NCBI GenBank assembly: GCA_965601455.1
Contig: OZ271831.1
Span: 310,001-374,000 of the forward strand
Source of the DNA: JANQEU01 sp965601455
Lineage (GTDB): Bacteria > Bacteroidota > Bacteroidia > Cytophagales > Cyclobacteriaceae
Length of the DNA: 64,000 nucleotides
Direction: 5' to 3'
This document shows, piece by piece, positions 27,101-36,432 of the stretch. Every line of letters begins with the position of its first letter. The stretch's first letter is position 1. The position numbers were made by a program, and so were the translations under genes. Under the pieces are notes generated by a model that saw nothing but the letters and a program-made list of their open reading frames with translations, had not been told where the DNA came from and made no database searches.

Positions 27101-27420
27101 TGGAGAAAAAAGACGACAAGAGTTCAAAGAATTTGAACATTGAATTGTCCGAAGAAATTGCTGAAGGAGTCTACTCCAATTTGGCAATGATCGCCCATTC
27201 CAGTAGCGAATTTGTTGTGGATTTTATTCGGCTAATGCCAGGAGTACCCAAGGCAAAAGTCAAATCTAGGATTGTGATCACTCCAGAGCATGCAAAAAGA
27301 CTTTTGCATGCTCTGGAGGATAACGTCCAGAAGTACGAAGCTACTTTTGGACCCATTAAGCAGGTAGAGGAAGCACCAAAATATCCTATCAATTTTGGAG
27401 GGACCATTGGAGAAGCATAA
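27100..27420 (+). CDS. DUF3467 family protein
   Basis: A 106-residue cytoplasmic protein of the DUF3467 family, recognisable by EGVYSNLAMIAHSSSEFVVD, FIRLMPGVPKAKVKSRIVIT, PEHAKRLLHAL and NVQKYEATFGPIK. Function is not established for the family. Its ATG overlaps the rpoC stop (TAATG), so it is expressed with RNA polymerase. This location behind rpoC is, as far as I know, typical of Bacteroidota, which hints at a role linked to transcription (inference only). Confidence 0.88.
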   Translation: MEKKDDKSSKNLNIELSEEIAEGVYSNLAMIAHSSSEFVVDFIRLMPGVPKAKVKSRIVITPEHAKRLLHALEDNVQKYEATFGPIKQVEEAPKYPINFGGTIGEA

Positions 27421-27437
27421 TTTTCTCTTTTAGGGCC

Positions 27438-27469
27438 ATTGCGATATCAATTCTTTATCTCTATCTTTG
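27438..27469 (+). promoter_or_regulatory. promoter of the rpsL-rpsG-fusA-rpsJ unit
   Basis: TATCTTTG at 27462-27469 matches the -7 box. ATTG at 27438-27441, 20 bases upstream, is a one-mismatch -33 box. Downstream CGTTCCC partly keeps the initial sequence seen at the other ribosomal promoters. Confidence 0.7.
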
Positions 27470-27506
27470 CGTTCCCAAAAATTTAGGACATTAGAAAAAT
27501 AGTTAA

Positions 27507-27881
27507 ATGCCGACTATTCAGCAGTTAGTAAGGAAAGGAAGAAAGAAATTGACTTCCAAATCAAAATCTCCCGCTTTGGATTCTTGTCCTCAGCGAAGAG
27601 GTGTATGTACCAGGGTGTATACAACAACACCTAAAAAGCCGAACTCAGCAATGAGGAAAGTGGCTAGGGTTAGGTTGACTAACCAAAAAGAAGTTAACGC
27701 ATACATTCCGGGAGAAGGTCATAATCTTCAGGAGCACTCTATTGTTCTCATAAGAGGTGGTAGAGTAAAAGATTTACCTGGAGTTCGTTACCACATCATT
27801 CGAGGCGCACTCGATACTGCTGGAGTAAGCGGCAGACTTCAAAGAAGATCTAAGTACGGAGCAAAACGCCCGAAGAAATAA
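27507..27881 (+). CDS. rpsL: 30S ribosomal protein S12
   Basis: Decoding-centre protein, 124 residues. It carries TTPKKPNSAMRKVARVRL, with the wild-type lysine of the streptomycin-resistance position, and GGRVKDLPGVRYHIIRGALD. It is the first gene of the S12-S7-EF-G-S10 unit, 37 bases after the -7 box. Confidence 0.98.
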   Translation: MPTIQQLVRKGRKKLTSKSKSPALDSCPQRRGVCTRVYTTTPKKPNSAMRKVARVRLTNQKEVNAYIPGEGHNLQEHSIVLIRGGRVKDLPGVRYHIIRGALDTAGVSGRLQRRSKYGAKRPKK

Positions 27882-27888
27882 TCAGGCA

Positions 27889-28356
27889 ATGAGAAAAGCA
27901 AAACCTAAAAAGAGATATCTATTACCAGATCCGATCTACGGAGATACTCTAGTTACCAAGTTCGTTAATAATCTTATGATTGATGGAAAGAAGAGTCTTT
28001 CCTATTCAATTTTCTACGATGCAATTAAAATCGTAGAAGATAAAACGAAGGAAAATGGTCTCGAGACATGGAAAACAGCTCTGTCAAATGTAAGTCCTTC
28101 TGTTGAGGTTAAAAGTAGACGGGTCGGTGGTGCTACATTCCAGGTGCCAATCGAAGTAAGGTCTGACAGGAAAATTTCTCTTGGTATTAAATGGTTGATC
28201 CGTTTCTCAAGACTTCGTGGTGAAAAAACCATGAAAGAACGATTAGCAGCCGAAATCATCGCGGCATCAAAAGGTGAAGGAGCTGCTATAAAGAAGAAAG
28301 ACGATACACATAGAATGGCGGAAGCCAATAAAGCTTTTTCACACTTTAGATTCTAA
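27889..28356 (+). CDS. rpsG: 30S ribosomal protein S7
   Basis: Assembly initiator of the 30S head, 155 residues. Typical segments are RYLLPDPIYGDTLVTKFVN, SRRVGGATFQVPIEV and the C-terminal DDTHRMAEANKAFSHFRF. It follows rpsL after seven bases. Confidence 0.98.
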   Translation: MRKAKPKKRYLLPDPIYGDTLVTKFVNNLMIDGKKSLSYSIFYDAIKIVEDKTKENGLETWKTALSNVSPSVEVKSRRVGGATFQVPIEVRSDRKISLGIKWLIRFSRLRGEKTMKERLAAEIIAASKGEGAAIKKKDDTHRMAEANKAFSHFRF

Positions 28357-28374
28357 TTATTTTTCTAAGCACCA

Positions 28375-30483
28375 ATGGCAAAAAGGGACTTACAATTCAC
28401 AAGAAATATCGGTATTGCCGCGCACATTGACGCCGGAAAAACGACAACTACCGAACGAATACTCTACTACACTGGAGTAAGCCACAAAATCGGAGAAGTT
28501 CATGATGGGGCTGCGACGATGGACTGGATGGAACAAGAGCAGGAAAGAGGAATTACAATTACTTCTGCAGCTACAACAGTATTCTGGCCATACAAGGATA
28601 ATGAATACCACATCAATATTATTGATACTCCGGGTCACGTTGATTTTACTGTTGAGGTGAATAGATCCCTTAGGGTTCTCGATGGACTTGTATTCTTGTT
28701 CAGTGCTGTTGATGGTGTGGAACCTCAATCAGAGACGAACTGGAGGTTGGCAGACAACTATAAAGTCGCGCGAATCGGATTCGTCAATAAGATGGACCGG
28801 GCTGGCGCTGACTTCCTGAATGTTTGCAAGCAGGTAAAGGAGATGCTTGGTACTAAAGCGGTTCCATTGCAATTGCCAATAGGCGCTGAAGATAAATTTA
28901 GAGGTGTAGTTGACCTTGTTGAGAACAAGGCAATCGTCTGGAACGAAGACGATATGGGGATGACCTTCGAGGAAATCGACATTCCTGCTGACATGCAAGA
29001 GGACGTTGATCACTACAGGGAACAGCTTGTGGAGGCTGTTGCTGAGTATGACGAAGGTCTGATGGAAAAGTATTTCGAAGACCCTGATAGCATCACAAAA
29101 GATGAGATCATTGCGGCTCTTCGTGCAGCGACCATTGATTTGGCTTTCGTTCCGATGATGTGTGGTTCTGCGTTTAAGAACAAAGGAGTTCAGACACTTC
29201 TGAATTATGTAATGGAGTTACTTCCTTCTCCACTCGATAGAGAGGCTGTCATGGGAACTGATCCCGATAGCGAAGAAAAAGTTTCCTTATCACCTGATCC
29301 TGCAGCTCCTTTCGCGGCATTAGCATTTAAGATCGCGACTGATCCATTTGTAGGTAGACTTTGTTTTGTTCGATCCTATTCCGGTAATCTGGATTCTGGC
29401 TCCTATGTTCATAATATAAGAACGGGCAAGAAGGAACGAATATCCAGGATATTCCAGATGCACGCCAACAAGCAGAATCAAATTGATAATCTTCATTGTG
29501 GAGACATAGCTGCCGTTGTTGGATTCAAAGACATCAAAACTGGAGATACTCTTTGTGACGAGAAGAATAAAGTGGTTCTGGAATCAATGATTTTCCCTGA
29601 TCCTGTGATTGGATATGCAATCGAGCCTAAAGCACAGGCAGATGTGGATAAATTGGGAATTGCGATTTCGAAGTTAGTTGAAGAAGATCCTACACTTCAG
29701 GTTGAGACTGATCATGACACTGGTCAGACCATTTTGAGAGGAATGGGTGAACTTCACCTTGATATTATCATTGATAGACTAAAGAGAGAGTTTAAAGTAG
29801 AGATCAATCAGGGAGCACCTGAAGTAGCTTATAAAGAAGCTATCAGAGCTAACGTAGAGCACAAGGAGGTTTACAAGAAACAAACTGGAGGTAGAGGTAA
29901 GTTCGCCGATATTGTTTTCGAACTGGGACCAAAGGATGAAGATTACGAAGGAGTAGGACTACAATTTGAGAATAAAATTGTTGGGGGTGTGATTCCAAAA
30001 GAATTTATCCCAGCAGTTGAAAAAGGCTTCAAAGAGGCAATGTCTAACGGACCTTTAGCAGGCTATCCAATCGATACGATGAAAGTTCGATTGTTCCACG
30101 GCTCGTTCCACGATGTGGATTCAGACTCACTATCTTTTGAATTGGCGGCTAGAATTGGCTTTAAAGAAGCTGCAAAAAAGGCAAAACCAGTTCTCCTTGA
30201 ACCAGTGATGGGCGTTGAAGTTGTTACTCCCGATGAATACACAGGATCTATCACCGGTGACCTCAATAAAAGAAGAGGTATCATGAAAGGAATGGATACC
30301 AGGGGTATATCTCAGGTCATTAAAGCCGATGTACCACTTTCAGAATTATTTGGTTACGTGACTGATTTGAGAACTATCAGTTCCGGTAGAGCAACTGCTT
30401 CGCTGACGTTCTCTCATTATGATCAGGTACCTCAGAATATTGCGGAGGATGTAATTACAAAAGTGAAAGGTCAACCGGCCTAA
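28375..30483 (+). CDS. fusA: elongation factor G
   Basis: Translocase GTPase, 702 residues. G1 is AHIDAGKTTTTERIL near residue 17, then the switch region EQERGITITSAATT, G3 DTPGHVDFT and G4 NKMDRAG. Later domains show GGRGKFADIVFELGP and the C-terminal ALTFSHYDQVP-like end (SLTFSHYDQVPQNIAEDV). It sits between rpsG and rpsJ in the str operon order. Confidence 0.98.
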   Translation: MAKRDLQFTRNIGIAAHIDAGKTTTTERILYYTGVSHKIGEVHDGAATMDWMEQEQERGITITSAATTVFWPYKDNEYHINIIDTPGHVDFTVEVNRSLRVLDGLVFLFSAVDGVEPQSETNWRLADNYKVARIGFVNKMDRAGADFLNVCKQVKEMLGTKAVPLQLPIGAEDKFRGVVDLVENKAIVWNEDDMGMTFEEIDIPADMQEDVDHYREQLVEAVAEYDEGLMEKYFEDPDSITKDEIIAALRAATIDLAFVPMMCGSAFKNKGVQTLLNYVMELLPSPLDREAVMGTDPDSEEKVSLSPDPAAPFAALAFKIATDPFVGRLCFVRSYSGNLDSGSYVHNIRTGKKERISRIFQMHANKQNQIDNLHCGDIAAVVGFKDIKTGDTLCDEKNKVVLESMIFPDPVIGYAIEPKAQADVDKLGIAISKLVEEDPTLQVETDHDTGQTILRGMGELHLDIIIDRLKREFKVEINQGAPEVAYKEAIRANVEHKEVYKKQTGGRGKFADIVFELGPKDEDYEGVGLQFENKIVGGVIPKEFIPAVEKGFKEAMSNGPLAGYPIDTMKVRLFHGSFHDVDSDSLSFELAARIGFKEAAKKAKPVLLEPVMGVEVVTPDEYTGSITGDLNKRRGIMKGMDTRGISQVIKADVPLSELFGYVTDLRTISSGRATASLTFSHYDQVPQNIAEDVITKVKGQPA

Positions 30484-30495
30484 AAATTTAGAGAT

Positions 30496-30801
30496 ATGAA
30501 TCAAAAAATTAGAATTAAGCTTAGATCCTACGACCATAACCTAGTTGATAAGTCATCTGAGAAAATTGTAAGGGCGGTGAAGACTACAGGAGCTGTTGTT
30601 AGTGGTCCTATTCCGCTGCCTACAGAAAAAGAAAAGTTTACTGTACTAAGATCTCCTCACGTGAATAAGAAATCACGAGAGCAATTTCAACTATGTACAT
30701 ACAAGCGATTGGTTGATATATATTCAAACAGCGCCAAAACCGTAGATGCATTAATGAAACTGGAACTACCTAGCGGTGTTGACGTAGAGATCAAGGTCTA
30801 G
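30496..30801 (+). CDS. rpsJ: 30S ribosomal protein S10
   Basis: A 101-residue S10 with IRIKLRSYDHNLVDKSSEKI, the GPIPLPTEKEKFTVLRSPHV loop and the LPSGVDVEIKV end. S10 also acts in NusB-dependent antitermination in other bacteria. Here it closes the str-type unit: a terminator and a new promoter separate it from rplC. Confidence 0.98.
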   Translation: MNQKIRIKLRSYDHNLVDKSSEKIVRAVKTTGAVVSGPIPLPTEKEKFTVLRSPHVNKKSREQFQLCTYKRLVDIYSNSAKTVDALMKLELPSGVDVEIKV

Positions 30802-30825
30802 ATAAATAAGAGAGAATACAACAAG

Positions 30826-30857
30826 GAACCAATATGTAAGTATTGGTTCTTTTTTTG
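30826..30857 (+). terminator. rho-independent terminator after rpsJ
   Basis: A 9-bp perfect stem GAACCAATA/TATTGGTTC with a six-base loop and a run of T from 30850. It splits the S10 gene from the L3 operon. Confidence 0.88.
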
Positions 30858-30879
30858 TTCAGAAATTAAGGATTTCAGG

Positions 30880-30910
30880 TTTGCTTCGTGATTTGGAATT
30901 GCTATCTTTG
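30880..30910 (+). promoter_or_regulatory. promoter of the rplC (L3) ribosomal operon
   Basis: TTTG at 30880-30883, 19-base spacer, TATCTTTG at 30903-30910: exact Bacteroidota consensus. The next bases CAGTCCTTTT equal those at the tRNA-Trp promoter. Confidence 0.85.
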
Positions 30911-30968
30911 CAGTCCTTTTCACGAAAAGTTTATCTGAAGGGGTTAAAAGACAATATAAAAAGTAGAA

Positions 30969-31601
30969 ATGCCTGGAATTATAGGTAAAAAAATAGGGAT
31001 GACTAGCATTTTCGATGAGAACGGGAAAAATATCCCGTGTACGCTTATCGAGGCAGGTCCCTGTGTCGTTACGCAAGTAAAGAATGCAGAATCCGATGGA
31101 TATCGGGCGGTTCAGCTTGCCTATGACGATAGAAAGGAGAAAAATACTCCCAAAGCGTTAAGAGGACACTTCGCCAAGGCCAAAACTACTCCAAAGAAAG
31201 TGGTAGTTGAGTTTCGTGATTTCCGAGAGGAGTTCGAGGAGAAAATCAAGCTTGGCAATGAAATTAGTGTTCAGGACGTATTTGCTGAAAATGACTTCCT
31301 TGATGCCGTCGGGACATCAAAAGGTAAAGGTTTTCAAGGAGTAGTAAAAAGACATGGTTTTGCCGGAGTTGGTCAACAAACCCACGGCCAACACAATAGG
31401 GGCAGAGCACCTGGGTCTATTGGTGGAGCATCAACCCCTTCAAGGGTTTTCAAAGGTATGCGAATGGCCGGAAGAACTGGGGGTGATAGAGTGAAAGTGC
31501 TCAACCTGAAAGTAATGAAGGTGATTCCTGAGAAAAACCTAATCCTAATTAGTGGATCTATTCCTGGTGCAAAAAATTCTTACGTAATACTCGAAAAGTA
31601 A
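30969..31601 (+). CDS. rplC: 50S ribosomal protein L3
   Basis: Early-assembly protein near the peptidyl-transferase centre; 210 residues. It shows GIIGKKIGMTSIFDENG, the central loop KGFQGVVKRHGFAGVGQQTH (its Gln is the usual methylation target region), and GRAPGSIGGASTPSRVFKG. It is the first gene of the operon that runs to rplQ. Confidence 0.98.
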   Translation: MPGIIGKKIGMTSIFDENGKNIPCTLIEAGPCVVTQVKNAESDGYRAVQLAYDDRKEKNTPKALRGHFAKAKTTPKKVVVEFRDFREEFEEKIKLGNEISVQDVFAENDFLDAVGTSKGKGFQGVVKRHGFAGVGQQTHGQHNRGRAPGSIGGASTPSRVFKGMRMAGRTGGDRVKVLNLKVMKVIPEKNLILISGSIPGAKNSYVILEK

Positions 31602-31604
31602 GCC

Positions 31605-32231
31605 ATGAAATTAGATGTTATAAATAGCAAGGGTGAAGCTACGGGGCGTAAGGTCGACCTGAAAGACACCATCTACAAGATAGAACCTAATGAGCATGCG
31701 GTCTATCTGGAGGTGAAACAGTTCCTGGCCAACCAAAGACAAGGAACTCATAAAACAAAAGGTAGGTCTGAAGTTGTAGGCTCAACCAGGAAGATTAAAA
31801 GACAGAAAGGTACAGGTACCGCACGTGCTGGTAGCATCAAATCCCCTGTGTTCAGAGGGGGAGGAACGATTTTCGGACCGCAGCCAAGAGACTACTCGTT
31901 CAAGTTGAATAAGAAAGTAAAACGGCTGGCAAAAATGTCTGCCCTATCGGCAAAAGCAGCTGAGAAACAAATAAAGGTTCTTGAAGACCAGAGTTTAGAA
32001 ACCCCTAAAACAAAGGAGTTCACTAGTCTGTTGAAAAACCTTTCCCTTGAGGTGGATAAGGCCCTGTTTATTTTGGGTGAGCAAAACAAAAACGTTTATC
32101 TCTCTTCAAGAAATATACCTAATGCCAAGGTTATTCTCGCAGACGAGATTACAACCTACGAATTGGTTAACGCTGATACGGTGGTATTGTTTGAAAGTGC
32201 TGTTGAACCAATTGAAAAAAGATTTAACTAA
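31605..32231 (+). CDS. rplD: 50S ribosomal protein L4
   Basis: Lines the peptide exit tunnel; 208 residues. The extended loop has NQRQGTHKTKGRSEVVGS, then KRQKGTGTARAGSIKSPVFR and GGGTIFGPQPRDY. It starts three bases after rplC, and its stop overlaps the rplW start by one base. Confidence 0.98.
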   Translation: MKLDVINSKGEATGRKVDLKDTIYKIEPNEHAVYLEVKQFLANQRQGTHKTKGRSEVVGSTRKIKRQKGTGTARAGSIKSPVFRGGGTIFGPQPRDYSFKLNKKVKRLAKMSALSAKAAEKQIKVLEDQSLETPKTKEFTSLLKNLSLEVDKALFILGEQNKNVYLSSRNIPNAKVILADEITTYELVNADTVVLFESAVEPIEKRFN

Positions 32232-32518
32232 TGGGCGTACTGATAAAACCACTGGTTACTGAAAAATTCTCAGCTCTCAACGAGCATGGTAAATATGGTT
32301 TCGTTGTTGAAAAAACTGCGAATAAAGTTGAGATCAAAAGAGAAGTTGAGAAAATGTATGGTGTTACGGTTGAATCCGTAAACACGATGATCCAACCTGG
32401 AAAAAAGAAATCTCGATTTACAAAATCCAGGGTAATTGAAGGACGAACTCCTTCATACAAGAAGGCAATTGTAAAGGTTGCCGACGGAGATATTATTGAT
32501 TTTTATAGCGGAATATAA
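32231..32518 (+). CDS. rplW: 50S ribosomal protein L23
   Basis: Tunnel-exit protein and docking site for trigger factor and SRP; 95 residues. It has LIKPLVTEKFSALNEHGKYG and VNTMIQPGKKKSRFTKSRV. It overlaps rplD by one base. Confidence 0.97.
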   Translation: MGVLIKPLVTEKFSALNEHGKYGFVVEKTANKVEIKREVEKMYGVTVESVNTMIQPGKKKSRFTKSRVIEGRTPSYKKAIVKVADGDIIDFYSGI

Positions 32519-32527
32519 AACAGAAAG

Positions 32528-33348
<821 letters not shown>

Positions 33349-33349
<1 letters not shown>

Positions 33350-33627
33350 TGGCTAGATCGTTAAAAAAAGGACCTTATATCGACTTTCGACTAGAAAAGA
33401 AGGTTGATGCCATGAATGAGTCAGGTAAGAAATCTGTCATCAAAACGTGGTCTCGAAGGAGTATGATCTCTCCTGATTTCGTTGGGCACACATTCGCTGT
33501 CCACAATGGTAACAAATTCATTCCTGTGTTTGTGACTGAAAATATGGTGGGCCATAAGCTTGGAGAATTCTCTCCAACAAGGAACTTCAGAGGTCACATC
33601 GCCAAAAAAGATAAAGGAAGGAGATAA
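33349..33627 (+). CDS. rpsS: 30S ribosomal protein S19
   Basis: A 92-residue S19 with RSLKKGPYIDFRLEKKV, TWSRRSMISPDFVGHTFAVH and KLGEFSPTRNFRGH. One-base overlaps with rplB and rplV on either side. Confidence 0.98.
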
Positions 33628-34109
33628 TGGAGGCTACTGAGAGAACTAAAATCAAGAAGTCTGTAAGAATTCGCATGGAGAAAGATGCGGAGAAAGATTT
33701 CAAAGAGAAAAACGCAGGTCGTCTAGGCGCCGTCACTGCTTCTTTGAGAAATATTCCGACAGCACCTCGAAAGATGAGGCTAGTCGCTGATATGATCCGA
33801 GGAGAGCGAGTAAATATTGCATTGAACATCTTACGATTTGATAATAAGCACGCCTCAAGCACCATGGAAAAAGTTTTGCTAACAGCTATTTCTGATTGGC
33901 AGCAGCAAAATGAAGAGGTTAATATCGAAGATGCTGATCTATACGTGAGTGAGGTAATGGTTGATAGCGCAAGAATTCTGAAAAGGCTGAGAACTGCCCC
34001 ACAGGGAAGAGCGCACAGAATCAGAAAGCGTTCCAATCATATCACAATTACCGTGGATGATCGGAATACTCAGGAAATAATTGAGGAACCCAAAACCGAA
34101 AACGAATAA
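33627..34109 (+). CDS. rplV: 50S ribosomal protein L22, with N-terminal extension
   Basis: L22 lines the exit tunnel. The canonical domain begins near residue 37 with VTASLRNIPTAPRKMRLVAD and continues to RGRAHRIRKRSNHITITV, followed by a short acidic tail. At 160 residues it is longer than the common ~110, chiefly because of a charged N-terminal extension (TKIKKSVRIRMEKDAEKD). The start at 33627 overlaps the rpsS stop by one base and is supported by that coupling. Confidence 0.96.
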   Translation: MEATERTKIKKSVRIRMEKDAEKDFKEKNAGRLGAVTASLRNIPTAPRKMRLVADMIRGERVNIALNILRFDNKHASSTMEKVLLTAISDWQQQNEEVNIEDADLYVSEVMVDSARILKRLRTAPQGRAHRIRKRSNHITITVDDRNTQEIIEEPKTENE

Positions 34110-34113
34110 GTAA

Positions 34114-34836
34114 ATGGGACAGAAAGTAAATCCTACAGGGTTAAGACTGGGAATCGTTAAGGGTTGGGACTCCAACTGGTTCGGCGGAAAGTCTTTCTCA
34201 GACAAAATAGTTGAAGACCACAAAATCAGAAAATACCTGGACGCTAGAATTCCTAAAGGTGGAATCTCCAAAGTGGTTATCGAAAGAACGCTTAAAAGAA
34301 TCACCTTAACCATCCATACAGCCCGTCCTGGAGTAGTAATTGGAAAAGGTGGATCGGAAGTGGATAAGTTGAAGGAGGAATTGAAGAAACTAACGGGGAA
34401 AGATCTGCAGATCAACATTTTCGAGATCAAGAGACCTGAACTGGATGCGAAACTTGTTGGAGAGTCAATTGCCCAGCAATTGAAGGCGAGAATTTCCTAT
34501 AGAAGAGCCATGAAGCAAGCCATTGCGTCATCGATGCGAGTGGGAGCACAGGGTATCAAGATTAAATGCTCCGGACGTTTAGGAGGTGCTGAGATGGCAA
34601 GATCCGAGCAGTACAAAGAAGGAAGAATTCCTTTGCATACGCTAAGAGCAGACATTGATTATGCGGTTTCTGAAGCTGAAACTATCTACGGGAAAATCGG
34701 TATTAAAGTATGGATCTTCAAAGGAGAAATTTTTGGCAAGAGAGATCTTTCTCCGAATGTAGGTATGCAAAGTAACGCACCAGGCGGAGGAGCAAGGAGA
34801 CGCAACGATGGTCCTCGTAGGAAACAAAGAAATTAA
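34114..34836 (+). CDS. rpsC: 30S ribosomal protein S3
   Basis: mRNA-entry protein, 240 residues. It has GQKVNPTGLRLGIVKGWDSN, the KH domain with RPGVVIGKGGSEVDKLKEEL, and IKIKCSGRLGGAEMARSE. The C-terminal tail is Gly/Arg-rich (GGGARRRNDGPRRKQRN). Confidence 0.98.
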   Translation: MGQKVNPTGLRLGIVKGWDSNWFGGKSFSDKIVEDHKIRKYLDARIPKGGISKVVIERTLKRITLTIHTARPGVVIGKGGSEVDKLKEELKKLTGKDLQINIFEIKRPELDAKLVGESIAQQLKARISYRRAMKQAIASSMRVGAQGIKIKCSGRLGGAEMARSEQYKEGRIPLHTLRADIDYAVSEAETIYGKIGIKVWIFKGEIFGKRDLSPNVGMQSNAPGGGARRRNDGPRRKQRN

Positions 34837-34854
34837 TCGCTAAAGATTTAGAAG

Positions 34855-35274
34855 ATGTTACAACCGAAAAGAACAAAATTCAGAAAAATGCAAAAAGGCC
34901 GGGTGAAGGGTATCGCCCAAAGAGGTCATACACTTGCATTTGGAACTTTCGGACTGAAATCGATGGAGCCGGGATGGATTACCAGTAGACAGATTGAGGC
35001 TGCCAGGATCGCGGTTACCAGGTTTATGAAAAGAGAAGGCCAGGTATGGATTCGGATTTTCCCGGACAAACCTGTAACAAAGAAGCCAGCTGAAGTACGT
35101 ATGGGTAAAGGTAAGGGAGCTCCTGAATATTGGGTAGCACCAATCAAGCCTGGTACCATCATGTTCGAAGCTTCTGGTGTTTCTGCAGAAGTAGCTAAAG
35201 AAGCCATGCGCCTTGCGGCACAAAAGCTTCCTGTAACTACAAAATTCATCACAAGAAGAGATTATCAGGAATGA
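34855..35274 (+). CDS. rplP: 50S ribosomal protein L16
   Basis: Organises the A-site tRNA region; 139 residues. It has QPKRTKFRKMQKGRVKGIA, MGKGKGAPEYWVAPIKPG and the terminal AAQKLPVTTKFITRRDYQE. The stop overlaps the rpmC start by four bases. Confidence 0.98.
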   Translation: MLQPKRTKFRKMQKGRVKGIAQRGHTLAFGTFGLKSMEPGWITSRQIEAARIAVTRFMKREGQVWIRIFPDKPVTKKPAEVRMGKGKGAPEYWVAPIKPGTIMFEASGVSAEVAKEAMRLAAQKLPVTTKFITRRDYQE

Positions 35275-35465
35275 AAAATTCAGAATTAAGGGGCTTGAGC
35301 GTCGAGGAATTAGCAAATAAGCTGAGTGTAGAGAAGCAAAACTACCAGAAGCTTCAATTTGCTCATGCGATAACTCCAATTGAGAATCCTATGAAGATTA
35401 AGGAATCCAGGAAGCTAATCGCCAGAATTCAAACAGAAATCCGGGCCAAACAATTGAATAAGTAA
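35271..35465 (+). CDS. rpmC: 50S ribosomal protein L29
   Basis: A 64-residue helical hairpin protein at the tunnel exit: NSELRGLSVEELANKLSVEK, then FAHAITPIENPMKIKESRK. It overlaps rplP (ATGA). Confidence 0.96.
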   Translation: MKNSELRGLSVEELANKLSVEKQNYQKLQFAHAITPIENPMKIKESRKLIARIQTEIRAKQLNK

Positions 35466-35470
35466 TCCCA

Positions 35471-35725
35471 ATGGAAAGAAACTTAAGAAAAGAAAGAATT
35501 GGTCAGGTCGTAAGTGATAAGATGCAGAAGTCTATCACTGTAAAAGTCGAGCGAAAAGTAAAACACCCGATCTACGGGAAATTCGTGAGAAAGACGACAA
35601 AGCTGACCGCACATGATGAGAATAACGACAGTCACGTTGGGGATACCGTTAAGATCATGGAAACCCGTCCTTTGAGTAAGAACAAAAGATGGAGATTAGT
35701 TGAAATTATAGAAAGAGCGAAATAA
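35471..35725 (+). CDS. rpsQ: 30S ribosomal protein S17
   Basis: An 84-residue OB-fold protein. RKERIGQVVSDKMQKSITVK, VKHPIYGKFVRKTTKLTAHD and the ETRPLSKNKRWRLVEII end are diagnostic. Confidence 0.98.
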   Translation: MERNLRKERIGQVVSDKMQKSITVKVERKVKHPIYGKFVRKTTKLTAHDENNDSHVGDTVKIMETRPLSKNKRWRLVEIIERAK

Positions 35726-35726
35726 G

Positions 35727-36095
35727 ATGATTCAGCAGGAGTCAAGATTAAACGTAGCAGACAACAGCGGTGCAAAGGAGGTTCTTTGTATCCGGGTACT
35801 TGGAGGTACTAAGAAGAAATACGCCTCAATCGGGGATAAGATCGTGGTAACTGTGAAGTCTGCCCTTTCATCCAGTTCTCTGAAAAAGGGAACTGTATCC
35901 AGGGCTGTAGTCGTAAGAACTACAAAAGAAGTAAGGAGAAAAGATGGCTCCTACATTCGCTTTGAAGATAATGCGGCAGTCCTGCTAAACCCTAACGATG
36001 AACCTCGTGGAACCAGGATCTTTGGTCCAGTTGCTCGTGAGTTGAGAGAAAAGCAGTTTATGAAAATCGTGTCATTGGCACCAGAAGTATTATAA
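35727..36095 (+). CDS. rplN: 50S ribosomal protein L14
   Basis: A 122-residue protein at the subunit interface. MIQQESRLNVADNSGAKEVL, the AVVVRTTKEVRRKDGSYIRF signature and ARELREKQFMKIVSLAPEVL at the end. It starts one base after rpsQ. Confidence 0.98.
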   Translation: MIQQESRLNVADNSGAKEVLCIRVLGGTKKKYASIGDKIVVTVKSALSSSSLKKGTVSRAVVVRTTKEVRRKDGSYIRFEDNAAVLLNPNDEPRGTRIFGPVARELREKQFMKIVSLAPEVL

Positions 36096-36096
36096 G

Positions 36097-36432
36097 ATGT
36101 CACACACAGGAAAAATACACATAAGGAAAGGAGATACCGTCAAGGTTATCGCCGGTAACGATAAAGGAAAAACCGGCAAAGTACTTGAAGTGATCCCTTC
36201 TAAGTACCGTGCGGTTGTTGAAGGTGTACGAATGGTAACTAAGCATATGAAACCTTCCGCTACAAACCCTGAAGGTGGTATCCAAAACACCGAAGCTGCA
36301 ATTCACATAAGCAACCTAATGGTAGTTGAACCATCATCAGGAGAGGCGACACGAATCGGTAGAAAAGCAAACGAAGAAGGAAAACTACAAAGGTATTCCA
36401 AGAAATCAGGAGACTTTATCACAAATGGCTAA
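36097..36432 (+). CDS. rplX: 50S ribosomal protein L24
   Basis: A 111-residue KOW-domain protein: HIRKGDTVKVIAGNDKGKTG, then VVEGVRMVTKHMKPSATNPE and the C-terminal GRKANEEGKLQRYSKKSGDF. Its last eight bases are shared with the start of rplE. Confidence 0.97.
   Translation: MSHTGKIHIRKGDTVKVIAGNDKGKTGKVLEVIPSKYRAVVEGVRMVTKHMKPSATNPEGGIQNTEAAIHISNLMVVEPSSGEATRIGRKANEEGKLQRYSKKSGDFITNG

Noticed and set aside
34858..35379. 173-residue minus-strand frame opposite rplP
   Set aside because: It is a shadow of L16/L29 coding sequence with no family resemblance; the same holds for the other long antisense frames across rpoB, rpoC and fusA.
36326..36424. Longer start for rplE
   Set aside because: It reads an alternative frame of rplX; the L5 N-terminus starts at ATG 36425.
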